A DNA stretch of 64,000 nucleotides, taken from contig CAZVLU010000014.1 in the NCBI GenBank assembly GCA_964628235.1, forward strand, positions 4,989 through 68,988, written 5' to 3'. Positions 1-11,038 of the stretch are shown here, in pieces. This stretch comes from CAMAVH01 sp964628235. Its GTDB lineage: Bacteria > Pseudomonadota > Alphaproteobacteria > SMXQ01. Under the pieces are notes generated by a model that worked only from the letters and a program-made list of their open reading frames with translations, ran no database searches and was not told where the DNA came from. The translations under genes and the position numbers were made by a program. Each line of letters opens with the position of its first letter. The stretch's first letter is position 1.

Positions 1-808
1 AGTGATGAGCGTGCTGTGGCTGACCCCGGCGATGGACCGTCTGTTCGTCGAGGGCGCTGCTGGCCGCCGACGCTTCTTGGACCGCTTGGTCTTCGGTCTC
101 GATTCGGCCCATGCCGGGCGTATCACGGCCTATGAGCGCGCCATGCGCGAGCGCGCCAAGCTGTTGCGCGGCCCGCGTGAAGGCCGCGGCCCGGCCGATC
201 CGCATTGGCTGGCGGCGCTCGAGCAAAGCATGGCCGAGCGCGCCATCGCCATCGCGGCGGCGCGTCTGGAGACTGTCGCTGCGCTGAATCTGGCGGCGGG
301 AGAAGGATTGGGGCCGTTCCCGACCGCCGAGATCGCGGTCGAGGGCGAGACCGAGCGCTGGCTGGAGAGCCAGCCGGCGCTGGCCTGCGAAGAGCGTTTG
401 ATGGCGGCCCTGGCCGCTGCGCGCGGCCATGACGCCGAGACCGGCGGCGCCGGCAGCGGCCCGCACCGCAGCGATCTGGCGGTGACGCACGCGGCCCGGC
501 GCATGCCGGCGCATCTCTGCTCGACCGGCGAGCAGAAGGCGCTGCTGACCGGCATCGTGCTGGCGAACTTGCGCTTGCAGGCGCGCCGGCCGCGCTTCGG
601 CGGCCGCGCCGCCGTGCCGATCTTGCTGATGGACGAGGTGGCGGCGCATCTGGACGAAGCCCACCGCCGCGCTTTGTTCGCCGAGATCGACGCGCTTGGC
701 GTGCAGGCCTGGATGACCGGCACCGATGCAGCGTTGTTCGCGCCGCTCGCCGAGACGGCGCAGATGTTCCGCGTCGCCGCCGCAACTGTTTCGAGAACGA
801 GTTTCTGA
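1..808 (+). CDS. recF: DNA replication/repair protein RecF, C-terminal part (5' end outside window)
   Basis: RecF is a cytoplasmic SMC-like ABC ATPase that helps load RecA at gaps in the RecFOR pathway. The reading frame is open at the left edge, so the N-terminal Walker A region is missing and only about 268 residues are visible. The visible part has the ABC signature (STGEQKALL, about residues 174-182 of the fragment) and a Walker B with the catalytic acidic residue (ILLMDE, about 207-212), followed by the D-loop-like AHLDEAHR. It ends 50 bp before gyrB on the same strand. The recF-gyrB order is typical of the chromosomal origin region in many alphaproteobacteria. The truncation is a window effect, not decay. 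Confidence 0.93.
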   Translation, partial: VMSVLWLTPAMDRLFVEGAAGRRRFLDRLVFGLDSAHAGRITAYERAMRERAKLLRGPREGRGPADPHWLAALEQSMAERAIAIAAARLETVAALNLAAGEGLGPFPTAEIAVEGETERWLESQPALACEERLMAALAAARGHDAETGGAGSGPHRSDLAVTHAARRMPAHLCSTGEQKALLTGIVLANLRLQARRPRFGGRAAVPILLMDEVAAHLDEAHRRALFAEIDALGVQAWMTGTDAALFAPLAETAQMFRVAAATVSRTSF

Positions 809-858
809 TTTTTTGATCGCGTGAGTTTTAGGGCGGAGCGCCGCCGAGAGAGATCGCC

Positions 859-3333
<2,475 letters not shown>

Positions 3334-3511
3334 CGGGGTTGGGAACTTTTGCCTCTTGGCGCGGTTTAAGCAGCAGGGGGCCGTGTATTTTGCGTGACGG
3401 GTCGCCTCGGCCTTTCGCCGTTGGCGCAGGCTGTGCCACAACCTCGCCATAAACGGCTTTTAGACAGCCCCAAATAGCCAAGCATCCGCAGTTTCAGAGG
3501 CCTGTCGCCCG

Positions 3512-5686
3512 ATGGCGAACCGTCGCAAACCTTCGCGCTACGATAATAAGCCCGACCGCCCCTCGGGCGGCTGGGACGATGAGCGCCCGCGCCGCAAGAA
3601 AAGCGGCGGCACGTCGGCCAGTCCCTTCGCCGGCGTCAGCGCCTTTTTCGGCGGCCTGTTCAAGCGCTCTTCCACGCCGGCGGGCAAGGGCAAGACGGGC
3701 GCGAAGCGATCCCTCGGCCGCCGCATCGCCTTCGGCACGCTGAAATGGGGCTTCATCGCCGGCATCTGGGGCGCCTTGGCGCTCGGCGGCGTCATCGCCT
3801 ATTACGCCTATGACATGCCGCGCATGGACGGCATCCCGCAGCTCGCCAAGCGTCCGGCGGTGACTTTGCTCGCGCGCGACGGCACGCCCTTCGCCTATTT
3901 CGGCGACTCGTCGGCGCCGCCGGTGCCGGTCAAGGAGATGTCGCCCTATCTGCCGCAAGCGGTGATGGCGATCGAGGATCGGCGCTACTACAGCCATTTC
4001 GGCATGGACCCGATCGGCCTGCTGCGCGCGATCTACGCCAACATCCGCGCCGGCGGCGTGACGCAGGGCGGCTCGACCATCACCCAGCAACTCGCCAAGA
4101 ACCTGTTTCTCACGCCCGAGCGCACGCTCAAGCGCAAGATCCAAGAGGTGCTGGTCGCCTTCTGGCTCGAGAATCATTACAGCAAGGACGAGCTGTTCAC
4201 GCTCTATCTCAACCGCGTTTATCTCGGCGCCGGCACCTTCGGCGTCGTGGCGGCGGCCGACCGCTACTTTGACAAGAAGGTACAGGAGCTGACGCTGCCC
4301 GAGGCGGCGATGCTCGCCGGCTTGCTGCAAGCGCCGTCGCGCTATGCGCCGACCCGCGACATGGCGCGCGCCGAACGCCGCGCCGACGTGGTGCTCGCCG
4401 CCATGGCCGACGCCGGTTTCATCACGCCGGCGCAAGCCAAGGCGGCGCAGGCCGAGCCGGTGAAACTGGCGCGCCAGAGCGACCGCATCGGGCGCTATTT
4501 CGCCGATTGGGCGCTCGATCAGGTCAACGGCTATGTCGGCGGCGTCACCTCCGACATCACCGTGCAGACCACCATCGATCTCAACATCCAGCGCGCCGCC
4601 GAGCAGAAGCTGGCGCAGCTCATCAAGACCAATGGCGAGAAGTTCGCCGTCGATCAGGGCGCCATCCTCGTCATGGATCCGGCGGGCGCGGTGCGCGCCA
4701 TGGCCGGCGGCGTCGATTATGCGGCAAGCCAGTTCAACCGCGCGACCCGCGCGCTGCGCCAGCCCGGCTCGGCCTTCAAGGTCTTCGACTATGTCGCCGC
4801 GCTCGACGCCGGCATGACGCCCGACAGCGGTTTCACCGATGCGCCATTCCGCGTCGGCGACTATGCGCCGCGCAATTACGAAGGCACCTATCGCGGCCCG
4901 GTGACGATGGAGCAGGCGGTGGCCCATTCGGTCAACACCGTGGCGGTGCAGGTGCTGCAACAGGTCGGCGTCGATCGCGTCATCCAATGGGCGCGCCGGC
5001 TCGGCATCACCTCGCCGCTCAAGCGCGAGTCGGGCTTGGCGCTCGGCGCCAGCGAAGTGACGCTGCTGGAAATCACCTCGGCCTACGCCGCCTTCGCCAA
5101 CGAAGGCGCCGGCGTCTGGGCTTACGGCGTCACCGAAGTGAAGGACAGCTTCGACACGGTGGTCTATCGCCGGCTCGGCTCGGGCCCCGGCCTGCGCATG
5201 AGCCCGCGCATGATCGCCGACATGAACCGCATGCTCGGCGCGGTGATTTCCTACGGCACCGGCCGCGCCGCCAACATCGGCCGCCCGGCCTACGGCAAGA
5301 CCGGCACCAACGAGGATTACCGCGACGCCTGGTTCGTCGGCTACAGCGCCGACTATGTCGCCGGCGTCTGGCTCGGCAACGACGACCGCACGCCGATGAA
5401 ACGCGTCGCCGGCGGCGGCCTGCCGGCGCAGCTATGGCGCGATGTCATGCTCGAAGCGCATAAGGGCTTGCCGTCGCGCGGCGTGAATTCCGCGCCGATC
5501 ATGGCCGACGCCTACACGCCGCCGCAGGCATCCGGCGGTTCCGTGTGGGACAATCTGTTCGGCGCGGTGATGTCGCTTGGCGGCGGTAGCCAACCGCGCA
5601 ACGCCGAGCCGCGCGCCACTGAACAGCGCCGTCCGGCGCCGCCGATCGTGCGCTACGAATATCCCTCTGATCGCGAAAACCGTTAA
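3512..5686 (+). CDS. Penicillin-binding protein 1A family (bifunctional glycosyltransferase/transpeptidase)
   Basis: A class A penicillin-binding protein of 724 residues that polymerises and cross-links peptidoglycan at the outer face of the inner membrane. It has a long basic cytosolic tail (residues 1-72) and one transmembrane helix (about 77-98). The GT51 domain carries the catalytic glutamate in AIEDRRYYSHFG (about 152) and GGSTITQQLAKN. The transpeptidase domain has SXXK (SAFK, about 420), SVN (in HSVNTVAV) and KTG (about 595, followed by TNEDYRDAWFVGY). The proline-rich C-terminal tail is low complexity. A 178-bp gap separates it from gyrB, so it probably has its own promoter. Its end converges with the next gene at a 12-bp palindrome (5686-5697) spanning both stop codons. 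Confidence 0.95.
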   Translation: MANRRKPSRYDNKPDRPSGGWDDERPRRKKSGGTSASPFAGVSAFFGGLFKRSSTPAGKGKTGAKRSLGRRIAFGTLKWGFIAGIWGALALGGVIAYYAYDMPRMDGIPQLAKRPAVTLLARDGTPFAYFGDSSAPPVPVKEMSPYLPQAVMAIEDRRYYSHFGMDPIGLLRAIYANIRAGGVTQGGSTITQQLAKNLFLTPERTLKRKIQEVLVAFWLENHYSKDELFTLYLNRVYLGAGTFGVVAAADRYFDKKVQELTLPEAAMLAGLLQAPSRYAPTRDMARAERRADVVLAAMADAGFITPAQAKAAQAEPVKLARQSDRIGRYFADWALDQVNGYVGGVTSDITVQTTIDLNIQRAAEQKLAQLIKTNGEKFAVDQGAILVMDPAGAVRAMAGGVDYAASQFNRATRALRQPGSAFKVFDYVAALDAGMTPDSGFTDAPFRVGDYAPRNYEGTYRGPVTMEQAVAHSVNTVAVQVLQQVGVDRVIQWARRLGITSPLKRESGLALGASEVTLLEITSAYAAFANEGAGVWAYGVTEVKDSFDTVVYRRLGSGPGLRMSPRMIADMNRMLGAVISYGTGRAANIGRPAYGKTGTNEDYRDAWFVGYSADYVAGVWLGNDDRTPMKRVAGGGLPAQLWRDVMLEAHKGLPSRGVNSAPIMADAYTPPQASGGSVWDNLFGAVMSLGGGSQPRNAEPRATEQRRPAPPIVRYEYPSDRENR

Positions 5687-5689
5687 AGG

Positions 5690-6436
5690 CTAGCCTTGGC
5701 GTTGCAGCGCCGCGCCGTTTGCCGCGAGCCAGCGGCGCGCGCTATCTGCATGGGGCGTCAGGCCATCGACCACCTGCCAGAACCGCGCGCTGTGGTTCAT
5801 CTCGGCGAGATGGGCGACTTCGTGGCTGACGACGTAGTCGAGCACCTCGGGCGGCGCGAACACCAGCCGCCAGCAGAACGAGAGGCTGCCGTCGCTCGAG
5901 CAACTGCCCCAACGCGAGCGCGAATCGCGCAAGGTGACGCGCTTGTGCTTTTTGCCGATAAGGGCGGCGCGCTCGGCCGCCAGCGGCAGGATGGCGCGGC
6001 GCGCCTCGGCCTTCAACCAGCGCAGCACGCGGCCGCGCAGCAGCGCCGCCTCGCCGCCGACGCGCAACAGGCCGTCTGTCTCGATCAGGCGGGCGCCGAG
6101 GTCGGGCGCATGGCGGATCGTCACGGCACGGCCCAGCACCTGCAGCACCGCGCCATCGGCGAAGGCTTGGCGCGGCGGCAATTCGGCGAGCTTGGCCTGC
6201 AGCCAGTCGGCTTTGCTGCGCGCGAACTCCAATCCTTCGGCGAGCGCCACATGGGTCGGCAGCACCAGGATGGCGCAGTCGTGGGCGGCGTCGATGCGCA
6301 GCGTCATGCGCCGGGCGCGGCGGTTGCGCTTGGCCTTGAGCGCGATGTCGCCCTGCGGCGTCGCGATCACCGCGTCATGGGTCTTGGCGACCCGCTTGGC
6401 CGCCAACGTCTTCTTCGGGCGGGTAAAGAAGTTCAT
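5690..6436 (-). CDS. YgjP-like (DUF45, SprT-type) zinc metallopeptidase
   Basis: A predicted cytoplasmic zinc metalloprotease of the YgjP/DUF45 family, 248 residues. The active-site HEXXH is visible as HEVAH (residues 205-209), with a third-ligand candidate in the following NHSARFW. The family signature DSRSRWGSCS lies at about 171-180. No signal peptide or membrane segment is seen. Its ATG overlaps the stop codon of the upstream DapA-family gene (ATGA), so the two are translationally coupled. The substrate is unknown for this family. Confidence 0.9.
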   Translation of the reverse strand: MNFFTRPKKTLAAKRVAKTHDAVIATPQGDIALKAKRNRRARRMTLRIDAAHDCAILVLPTHVALAEGLEFARSKADWLQAKLAELPPRQAFADGAVLQVLGRAVTIRHAPDLGARLIETDGLLRVGGEAALLRGRVLRWLKAEARRAILPLAAERAALIGKKHKRVTLRDSRSRWGSCSSDGSLSFCWRLVFAPPEVLDYVVSHEVAHLAEMNHSARFWQVVDGLTPHADSARRWLAANGAALQRQG

Positions 6437-7338
6437 GCGAGATCAAGCGAGCCAGCGCGCGCCACGGCGGCCGCGCTTTCGGCATCGCTCAGCGGCAGGA
6501 ACGGCGGGCGGACATTGCGCCAGGAGGGCGTGCCGCGGCCATGCGCGAGTAGCGCTTTCATCGTCGGAATCTGCGGCGCGCCATCGAGCGATTTGCGTTT
6601 GGCGGTCAGCGCCTCCTGCGAAGCTTGTGTCGCGTCGCCGGCGCCTTCGGCCAACCACAGCCGGTAGGTTTCGGCGGTCGCCGCCGGGAAGATGTTGCTG
6701 CCTGCCGTGATGCAGCCGACACCGCCGGCTTCCAACAAGGGCAGCAGCAGCGTCTCGCTGCCAGAAAAGACTCGGAAGTCGGGCGTCAGCTTCAGCATGG
6801 CGATCATGTTGGCGAGATCGAGGGCGCTGTCTTTCGCGCCGGCGATGATCGGTCCGAAGTCCTGGCGCAGGCGGACGATCAGCTTGTGCGGCACCGGCAC
6901 GGCCGAGGTTTGCGGGATGTGATAGAGGTAAATGCGCAAATGATCACTGCCGCCGCCTTCGATCAGCCGCGCGTAATAGGCGTAAAGCCCGTCCTCGCTG
7001 GGGTTTTTGAAGTAGTAGGGCGGCAGCACCAACACATGCGGCGATCCGGCTTCGACGGCGCGCCGCGTCAGCGCGATGGCGTCGGGCAGAGCGCAAGCGC
7101 CGCTGCCGAGGATCAGCTTGTCGCCGCCGATGCCGGCCTGGGTCAGCGCGTCCAAAATCCCGAACCGTTCGGCGAGCGACAGCGACGCGGCTTCGCCGGT
7201 GGTGCCCAGCGCGGCGATGCCGTCGCAGCCCTGGGCGAGCAGCCAGCGGCAATGATCGAGATAGGCGGCGTGATCGACCGAGAGATCGTCGTTGAAGGGT
7301 GTCAGGACGGCGGAGAAGACGCCGCGCGGATCGGTCAT
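6433..7338 (-). CDS. Dihydrodipicolinate synthase/N-acetylneuraminate lyase family aldolase
   Basis: A 301-residue TIM-barrel class I aldolase of the DapA/NanA superfamily. It carries the pyruvate-binding GTTGE motif (residues 45-49), the catalytic tyrosine in IYLYHIP (Y139) and the Schiff-base lysine in AGAKDSA (K169). Members condense or cleave pyruvate with an aldehyde. The sequence does not settle whether this is the lysine-pathway enzyme or a sugar-acid aldolase. Being in an operon with YcgN and a YgjP-like protease, rather than with lysine genes, argues for a paralogue. It starts 16 bp after ycgN and overlaps the next gene by 4 bp. Confidence 0.88.
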   Translation of the reverse strand: MTDPRGVFSAVLTPFNDDLSVDHAAYLDHCRWLLAQGCDGIAALGTTGEAASLSLAERFGILDALTQAGIGGDKLILGSGACALPDAIALTRRAVEAGSPHVLVLPPYYFKNPSEDGLYAYYARLIEGGGSDHLRIYLYHIPQTSAVPVPHKLIVRLRQDFGPIIAGAKDSALDLANMIAMLKLTPDFRVFSGSETLLLPLLEAGGVGCITAGSNIFPAATAETYRLWLAEGAGDATQASQEALTAKRKSLDGAPQIPTMKALLAHGRGTPSWRNVRPPFLPLSDAESAAAVARAGSLDLA

Positions 7339-7354
7339 CGCGCTATACCCGTCA

Positions 7355-7816
7355 CTATTCCGGCCAATCGACGATATGGTCTTTCAAATCGCCGGCCTTG
7401 CCTTCGGGGATGGCGCGGCCGCGCACCGACATGCCGGCCTTATGGACGCTCTCGGGATCGCCCGAGACCAGCGGGTGCCACCATTCGAGGTCTTTGCCTT
7501 CGGAAATAAGGCGATAGCCGCAGGTCGAAGGCATCCATTTGAGCTTATCGACCAGCTTGAAGGTCAGCTTGATGCAGTCGGGCACGTACTTCTTGCGCTC
7601 GGGATATTTCGTGCATTTGCAGCTATGGATATCGAGCAGCTTGCAGGCAGCTTCGGTGTAATCGACCTCGCCGGTCTCTTCGTCTTCCAATTTCAGCAAG
7701 CAGCATTTGCCGCAATTGTCGCACAGCGACTCCCATTCGGGCCGCGTCATCTCGGCCAGCGTCTTGCGCTGCCAGAAGGGGGCGTCAGGAGAGAGGGGTT
7801 TGCGACGTCTGACCAT
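7355..7816 (-). CDS. YcgN-family cysteine cluster protein (UPF0260)
   Basis: A 153-residue member of the YcgN/YkgJ zinc- or iron-chelating cysteine cluster group. The cysteines are grouped as CDNCGKCC, then HSCKCTKYPERK, then PDC, with a later CGYRLI, which is the family pattern. The biochemical function is unknown. It begins 9 bp after the stop of cobB on the same strand, so it probably lies in one transcript cobB-ycgN-dapA-like-DUF45. Confidence 0.92.
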   Translation of the reverse strand: MVRRRKPLSPDAPFWQRKTLAEMTRPEWESLCDNCGKCCLLKLEDEETGEVDYTEAACKLLDIHSCKCTKYPERKKYVPDCIKLTFKLVDKLKWMPSTCGYRLISEGKDLEWWHPLVSGDPESVHKAGMSVRGRAIPEGKAGDLKDHIVDWPE

Positions 7817-7825
7817 CGGCAGAGT

Positions 7826-9154
7826 CTAGCGCAACCCGCGCATCTGGGCGATCAAATGCACGAAAGAACCCATGACCCGACCGTCGCGCAGGCCATGACG
7901 ACCGAGGTCCTGGCCGGCGGCGTCCTGCGCCGCGAATAGCGGCTCGCCGGCTTCGTGCAGGATGCTGGCGTAGTGGAATTCGTGGCCGCGAAAGCGTTGG
8001 CCGCTGGGACCCAAGGGCGTATCCGCCGCCAAAGCGACCTGGCGATAGCCGAGATGCAATTTGCGCGCGGCGAAGCTGGTCGAGAGGCGCAACAATCCAG
8101 CCATGGCGTGGGCCTGGCCGTCCGCGTCGGTCAGGCTGTCGCCCATCACCATGTAGCCGCCGCACTCGCCGTGTATCGCCGCGCCGCGCGCCGCCGCCGC
8201 GCGCAAGCCGCCGAGAAAATGCGCGTTCGCGGCGAGCTTGCCGGCGTGCAGTTCGGGGTAGCCGCCGGGCAGATAGACGGCGTCGGCTTGTGGATCGGGA
8301 GTCTCGTCGGCGAGCGGCGAGAAGAAACGCAACTCCGCGCCGGCTCGCCGCCAGCCCGCCAATAGTGCCGGATAGGCGAAGGCGCAGGCGTCGTCGCGCG
8401 CCACGGCGATGCGCTGTCCCAAGGGCGCGACGAGCGGCGCGTCGCTGGCGGCGGCGAGGGTCGCGGCTCGGGCCAGCGCAGTCAGCGCGGCGAGATCGAT
8501 GTGGCGCTGGGCGAGATCGGCGACGCGGTCGATGACGCCCTCGAGGTCGGCGGTTTCGCGCGCCTGCACCAGGCCGAGATGGCGCGACGGCAAGGCGAGA
8601 TCGGCGGTTTGCGGCAGAGCGCCGAGCACAGGCAATCCGAGCGGCGCGAGGGCTTCGCGCAGCAGGGCTTCATGGCCAGCGCCCGAAACACGATTCAGGA
8701 TGGTGCCGGCGACGGTGATATCGGCGCGGTGGCGCGCGAAGCCTTCGACCAACGCCGCGAGGCTGACGCCTTGGCCCTTGGCATCGACGACGAGAATCAC
8801 AGGCAGGCCGAGCCGCGCCGCGAGATCGGCGGTCGAGCCGTCGCCGCGCTGCCCTTGCCAGCCGCGCGCACCGTCGAACAGGCCCATGACGCCTTCGCCG
8901 ATAACGAGGTCGGCGGACGCGGCGTGATGGCGCAACAATGCGGCGAGCATCGCATCGTCCATCGCCCAGCCGTCGAGATTGATGCAGGCGTCGCCGAGCG
9001 CTGCTGAATGAAACGCCGGATCGATATAATCGGGCCCCGTCTTGAAGGCGGCGATTCGCTGTTCGCTGCGCGCGAGCGCACGGATAAGTCCCATTGTGAT
9101 CAGGGTCTTGCCCGATCCCGTGGCGGGCGCTGCAATGATGAAACCGGCGAACAT
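7826..9154 (-). CDS. cobB: Cobyrinate a,c-diamide synthase (glutamine-hydrolysing)
   Basis: CobB amidates the a and c side chains using glutamine and ATP (hydrogenobyrinate or cob(II)yrinate as substrate, depending on the route). The N-terminal P-loop is FIIAAPATGSGKT, the domain contains FKTGPDYIDPAFH, and the C-terminal class I amidotransferase-like domain has the nucleophile region GECGGYMVMG. With ATG at 9154 the protein is 442 residues, close to family length. In-frame ATGs at 9175 and 9172 would add 6-7 residues, and none has a clear ribosome binding site. Upstream lies the cydB-like remnant, then cobA on the same strand. Confidence 0.95.
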   Translation of the reverse strand: MFAGFIIAAPATGSGKTLITMGLIRALARSEQRIAAFKTGPDYIDPAFHSAALGDACINLDGWAMDDAMLAALLRHHAASADLVIGEGVMGLFDGARGWQGQRGDGSTADLAARLGLPVILVVDAKGQGVSLAALVEGFARHRADITVAGTILNRVSGAGHEALLREALAPLGLPVLGALPQTADLALPSRHLGLVQARETADLEGVIDRVADLAQRHIDLAALTALARAATLAAASDAPLVAPLGQRIAVARDDACAFAYPALLAGWRRAGAELRFFSPLADETPDPQADAVYLPGGYPELHAGKLAANAHFLGGLRAAAARGAAIHGECGGYMVMGDSLTDADGQAHAMAGLLRLSTSFAARKLHLGYRQVALAADTPLGPSGQRFRGHEFHYASILHEAGEPLFAAQDAAGQDLGRHGLRDGRVMGSFVHLIAQMRGLR

Positions 9155-9211
9155 CGCCGCACCGTCGAGCATCATATGATCTAAGTCAATCGCCGCCGCC
9201 TGTTGGGGTAA

Positions 9212-9340
9212 TGCTTCGCGGCAAATGCGTCGCGGCTGGCGGTCGGCGCCGTGCTGGTCGTGCCGGTGATGCTCGGCTATATCGCCTACAGCTATTGGGT
9301 GTTTCGCGGCAAGGTGAAGGCCGGTGAGGGCTACCACTAA
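9212..9340 (+). pseudogene. Remnant: C-terminal 42 codons of a cytochrome bd oxidase subunit II (CydB/CioB)-like gene
   Basis: In the gap between cobB and cobA the plus strand, read in the frame ending at the TAA at 9338-9340, gives a hydrophobic helix and then LGYIAYSYWVFRGKV, followed by KAGEGYH and the stop. From family knowledge, a YxxYWVFRGKV block and a short tail ending in GYH are typical of the C-terminus of CydB/CioB subunits. The frame is closed upstream by TAA at 9209-9211, and the rest of such a gene is absent because cobB begins at once on the other strand. It looks like a relic left by a rearrangement. Identification rests on recalled family C-termini; no search was run. Confidence 0.7.
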
Positions 9341-9349
9341 GTCGTCGTT

Positions 9350-10177
9350 TTAGACCGGCGTTTTCCTGAACGGATCGGGCGTCAATTTGCGCCCCGCCAT
9401 CGCGCCGAGCCAATCGAGCGAGGCGCGCAATTCGACGACTCGGCCGATCACCACCATGGCGGGCGGCGGCGGGTTGGCCGCCGCGCAATCCTTCACGCAA
9501 GCGCCGAGCGTGGTTTCCAGCACGGTTTGATCGGGCGTCGAGGCTTTGCTGATGATCGCCATCGGTTCGGCGGCACCGCGTCCGGCGGCGAGCAATTTCT
9601 CGACGATGGCGGCGAGGTTTTGCACCGCCATATAGATCACCAGCACCGGCGAGCCTTTGGCGAGCGCTGCCCAGTCGAGATGTTCGGGCAGGTTGCCGCC
9701 GGCCTGATGGCCGGTGACGAAGGTGACGGCGGCATTGACGTCGCGGTGCGTCGCCGGGATGCCGGCATAAGCCAAGCCGCCAATGCCGGCCGTGATGCCC
9801 GGCACCAGGCGGAAGGGGATGCCGGCGGCGACGAGCGCCAAAGCCTCCTCGCCGCCGCGCCCGAAGACGAAGGGATCGCCGCCCTTCAGCCGCAAGATGC
9901 GTCGCTCGCTGCGTGCCAATTCGACCAGCCGCTGGGAGATGTCGGTTTGCTTGGACGAGGGCTTGCCGCCGCGCTTGCCGGCATAGATCAGTTCGGCGCC
10001 CGGCTTGGCGGCGCTGAGGATGCGCTTGTCGACCAGGGCGTCATAGACGACGACATCGGCTTGGGCGAGGCCGTTAAGGGCATGGAGCGACAAGAGCCCC
10101 GGATCGCCGGGGCCGGCGCCGACCAGCCACACCCAGCCGGGCAGGAATGTCGGCATCTCGAACGGCACGGTAAGCAT
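9350..10177 (-). CDS. cobA: Uroporphyrinogen-III C-methyltransferase (SUMT)
   Basis: CobA methylates uroporphyrinogen III at C2 and C7 with SAM to give precorrin-2, the entry step to cobalamin and siroheme. The 275 residues show the tetrapyrrole methylase start VWLVGAGPGDPGLLSLHA, the family block RLKGGDPFVFGRGGEE and the SAM-pocket loop PGITAGIGGLAYAGIP. There is no CysG oxidase/chelatase fusion. It lies upstream of cobB on the same strand, with the 172-bp gap holding the cydB-like remnant, and is divergent from cobK with a 66-bp spacer. Confidence 0.97.
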   Translation of the reverse strand: MLTVPFEMPTFLPGWVWLVGAGPGDPGLLSLHALNGLAQADVVVYDALVDKRILSAAKPGAELIYAGKRGGKPSSKQTDISQRLVELARSERRILRLKGGDPFVFGRGGEEALALVAAGIPFRLVPGITAGIGGLAYAGIPATHRDVNAAVTFVTGHQAGGNLPEHLDWAALAKGSPVLVIYMAVQNLAAIVEKLLAAGRGAAEPMAIISKASTPDQTVLETTLGACVKDCAAANPPPPAMVVIGRVVELRASLDWLGAMAGRKLTPDPFRKTPV

Positions 10178-10228
10178 TAGACGGTCGGCATGATGAGGCG
10201 GGTGGCTCCCTGAAGCGGCGCGCTGGGC

Positions 10229-10234
10229 TATAAT
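10229..10234 (+). promoter_or_regulatory. Possible -10 box (TATAAT) directly before cobK
   Basis: A perfect TATAAT ends 9 bases before the cobK ATG at 10244. If used, transcription would begin at or just before the start codon, giving a leaderless or nearly leaderless message. No good -35 is seen 16-18 bp upstream. Chance occurrence cannot be excluded. Confidence 0.3.
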
Positions 10235-10243
10235 CGGCAGATT

Positions 10244-11029
10244 ATGTCAGACACGCCGACAAGAAAACCGGCCAAAGTGACTTTGCTGATTCTTGGCGGC
10301 AGCGCCGAGGCGGCGACTTTGGCGCAAGCTGCCGTCGAGCGCTTCGGCAAGACGATGCGCGTGTTGACCTCGTTCGCCGGCCGCACGGCGGCGCCGAAAA
10401 AGACCGCCGGCGAGATGCGAGTCGGCGGCTTCGGCGGCGTCGAGGGGCTGACGGACTATCTGCAAGCTGAGAATGTGCGGCTGGTGATTGACGCCTTGCA
10501 TCCTTTCGCCACCACCATGGCGCGCCATGCGGTGGAGGCCTGTGAAGCAGCTTCGGTGCCGCGCCTGGCGCTGCGCCGGGCACCCTGGATTGCACAAGCC
10601 AGCGATCAATGGCTTGAGGTCGCCGACGCGTCTCAGGCGGCGCAGCTTTTGTCTCTGCGGGGCGTCAAGCGCGTGTTCCTGGCCAGCGGCCTTAAGGATA
10701 TGGCCGCCTTCGCGGGCCTACCGAACATCTGGTTCCTGGTGCGGCTCGCCGATCCGCCGCCGCAACCATTGCCGCTCGAATGCCACGGCACGATCTATGC
10801 GCGCGGACCGTTCGACGCCGGGCAGGACGAGCTGCTGCTCCAGCGCCATGGCATCGAGGCGGTGGTGAGCAAGAACAGCGGCGGCAAGGCAAGCGTCGCC
10901 AAGATCGTCGCGGCGCGCGCGCTGAACATTCCCGTGGTGATGATCGCGCCGCCAGCCCCGCCGCCCGGCGAGGTGGCGTCTGCCGTGCCTGCTGCCGTCG
11001 CTTGGATCGCGCGGCAACTTAAAATCTAA
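10244..11029 (+). CDS. cobK: Precorrin-6A reductase
   Basis: CobK reduces precorrin-6A (or cobalt-precorrin-6A) to the 6B form with NADPH. The 261 residues include the N-terminal nucleotide-binding start VTLLILGGSAEA, the block VIDALHPFATTMARHAVEAC (about residues 83-102) and the C-terminal KNSGGKASVAKIVAARAL that is diagnostic of CobK/CbiJ. It is the only plus-strand gene in this part of the island; it is divergent from cobA and convergent with cobM. No clear Shine-Dalgarno sequence precedes the ATG (see the TATAAT note). Confidence 0.95.
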   Translation: MSDTPTRKPAKVTLLILGGSAEAATLAQAAVERFGKTMRVLTSFAGRTAAPKKTAGEMRVGGFGGVEGLTDYLQAENVRLVIDALHPFATTMARHAVEACEAASVPRLALRRAPWIAQASDQWLEVADASQAAQLLSLRGVKRVFLASGLKDMAAFAGLPNIWFLVRLADPPPQPLPLECHGTIYARGPFDAGQDELLLQRHGIEAVVSKNSGGKASVAKIVAARALNIPVVMIAPPAPPPGEVASAVPAAVAWIARQLKI

Positions 11030-11038
11030 TCGGCTTAC

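Noticed and set aside
3494..4987. 497-codon minus-strand open frame opposite the penicillin-binding protein gene
   Set aside because: The product is Arg/His/Asp-rich without domains; the plus strand has all the catalytic motifs.
5686..5697. 12-bp palindrome AAGGCTAGCCTT spanning two convergent stop codons
   Set aside because: A palindrome with no loop cannot form a good terminator hairpin; no further evidence.
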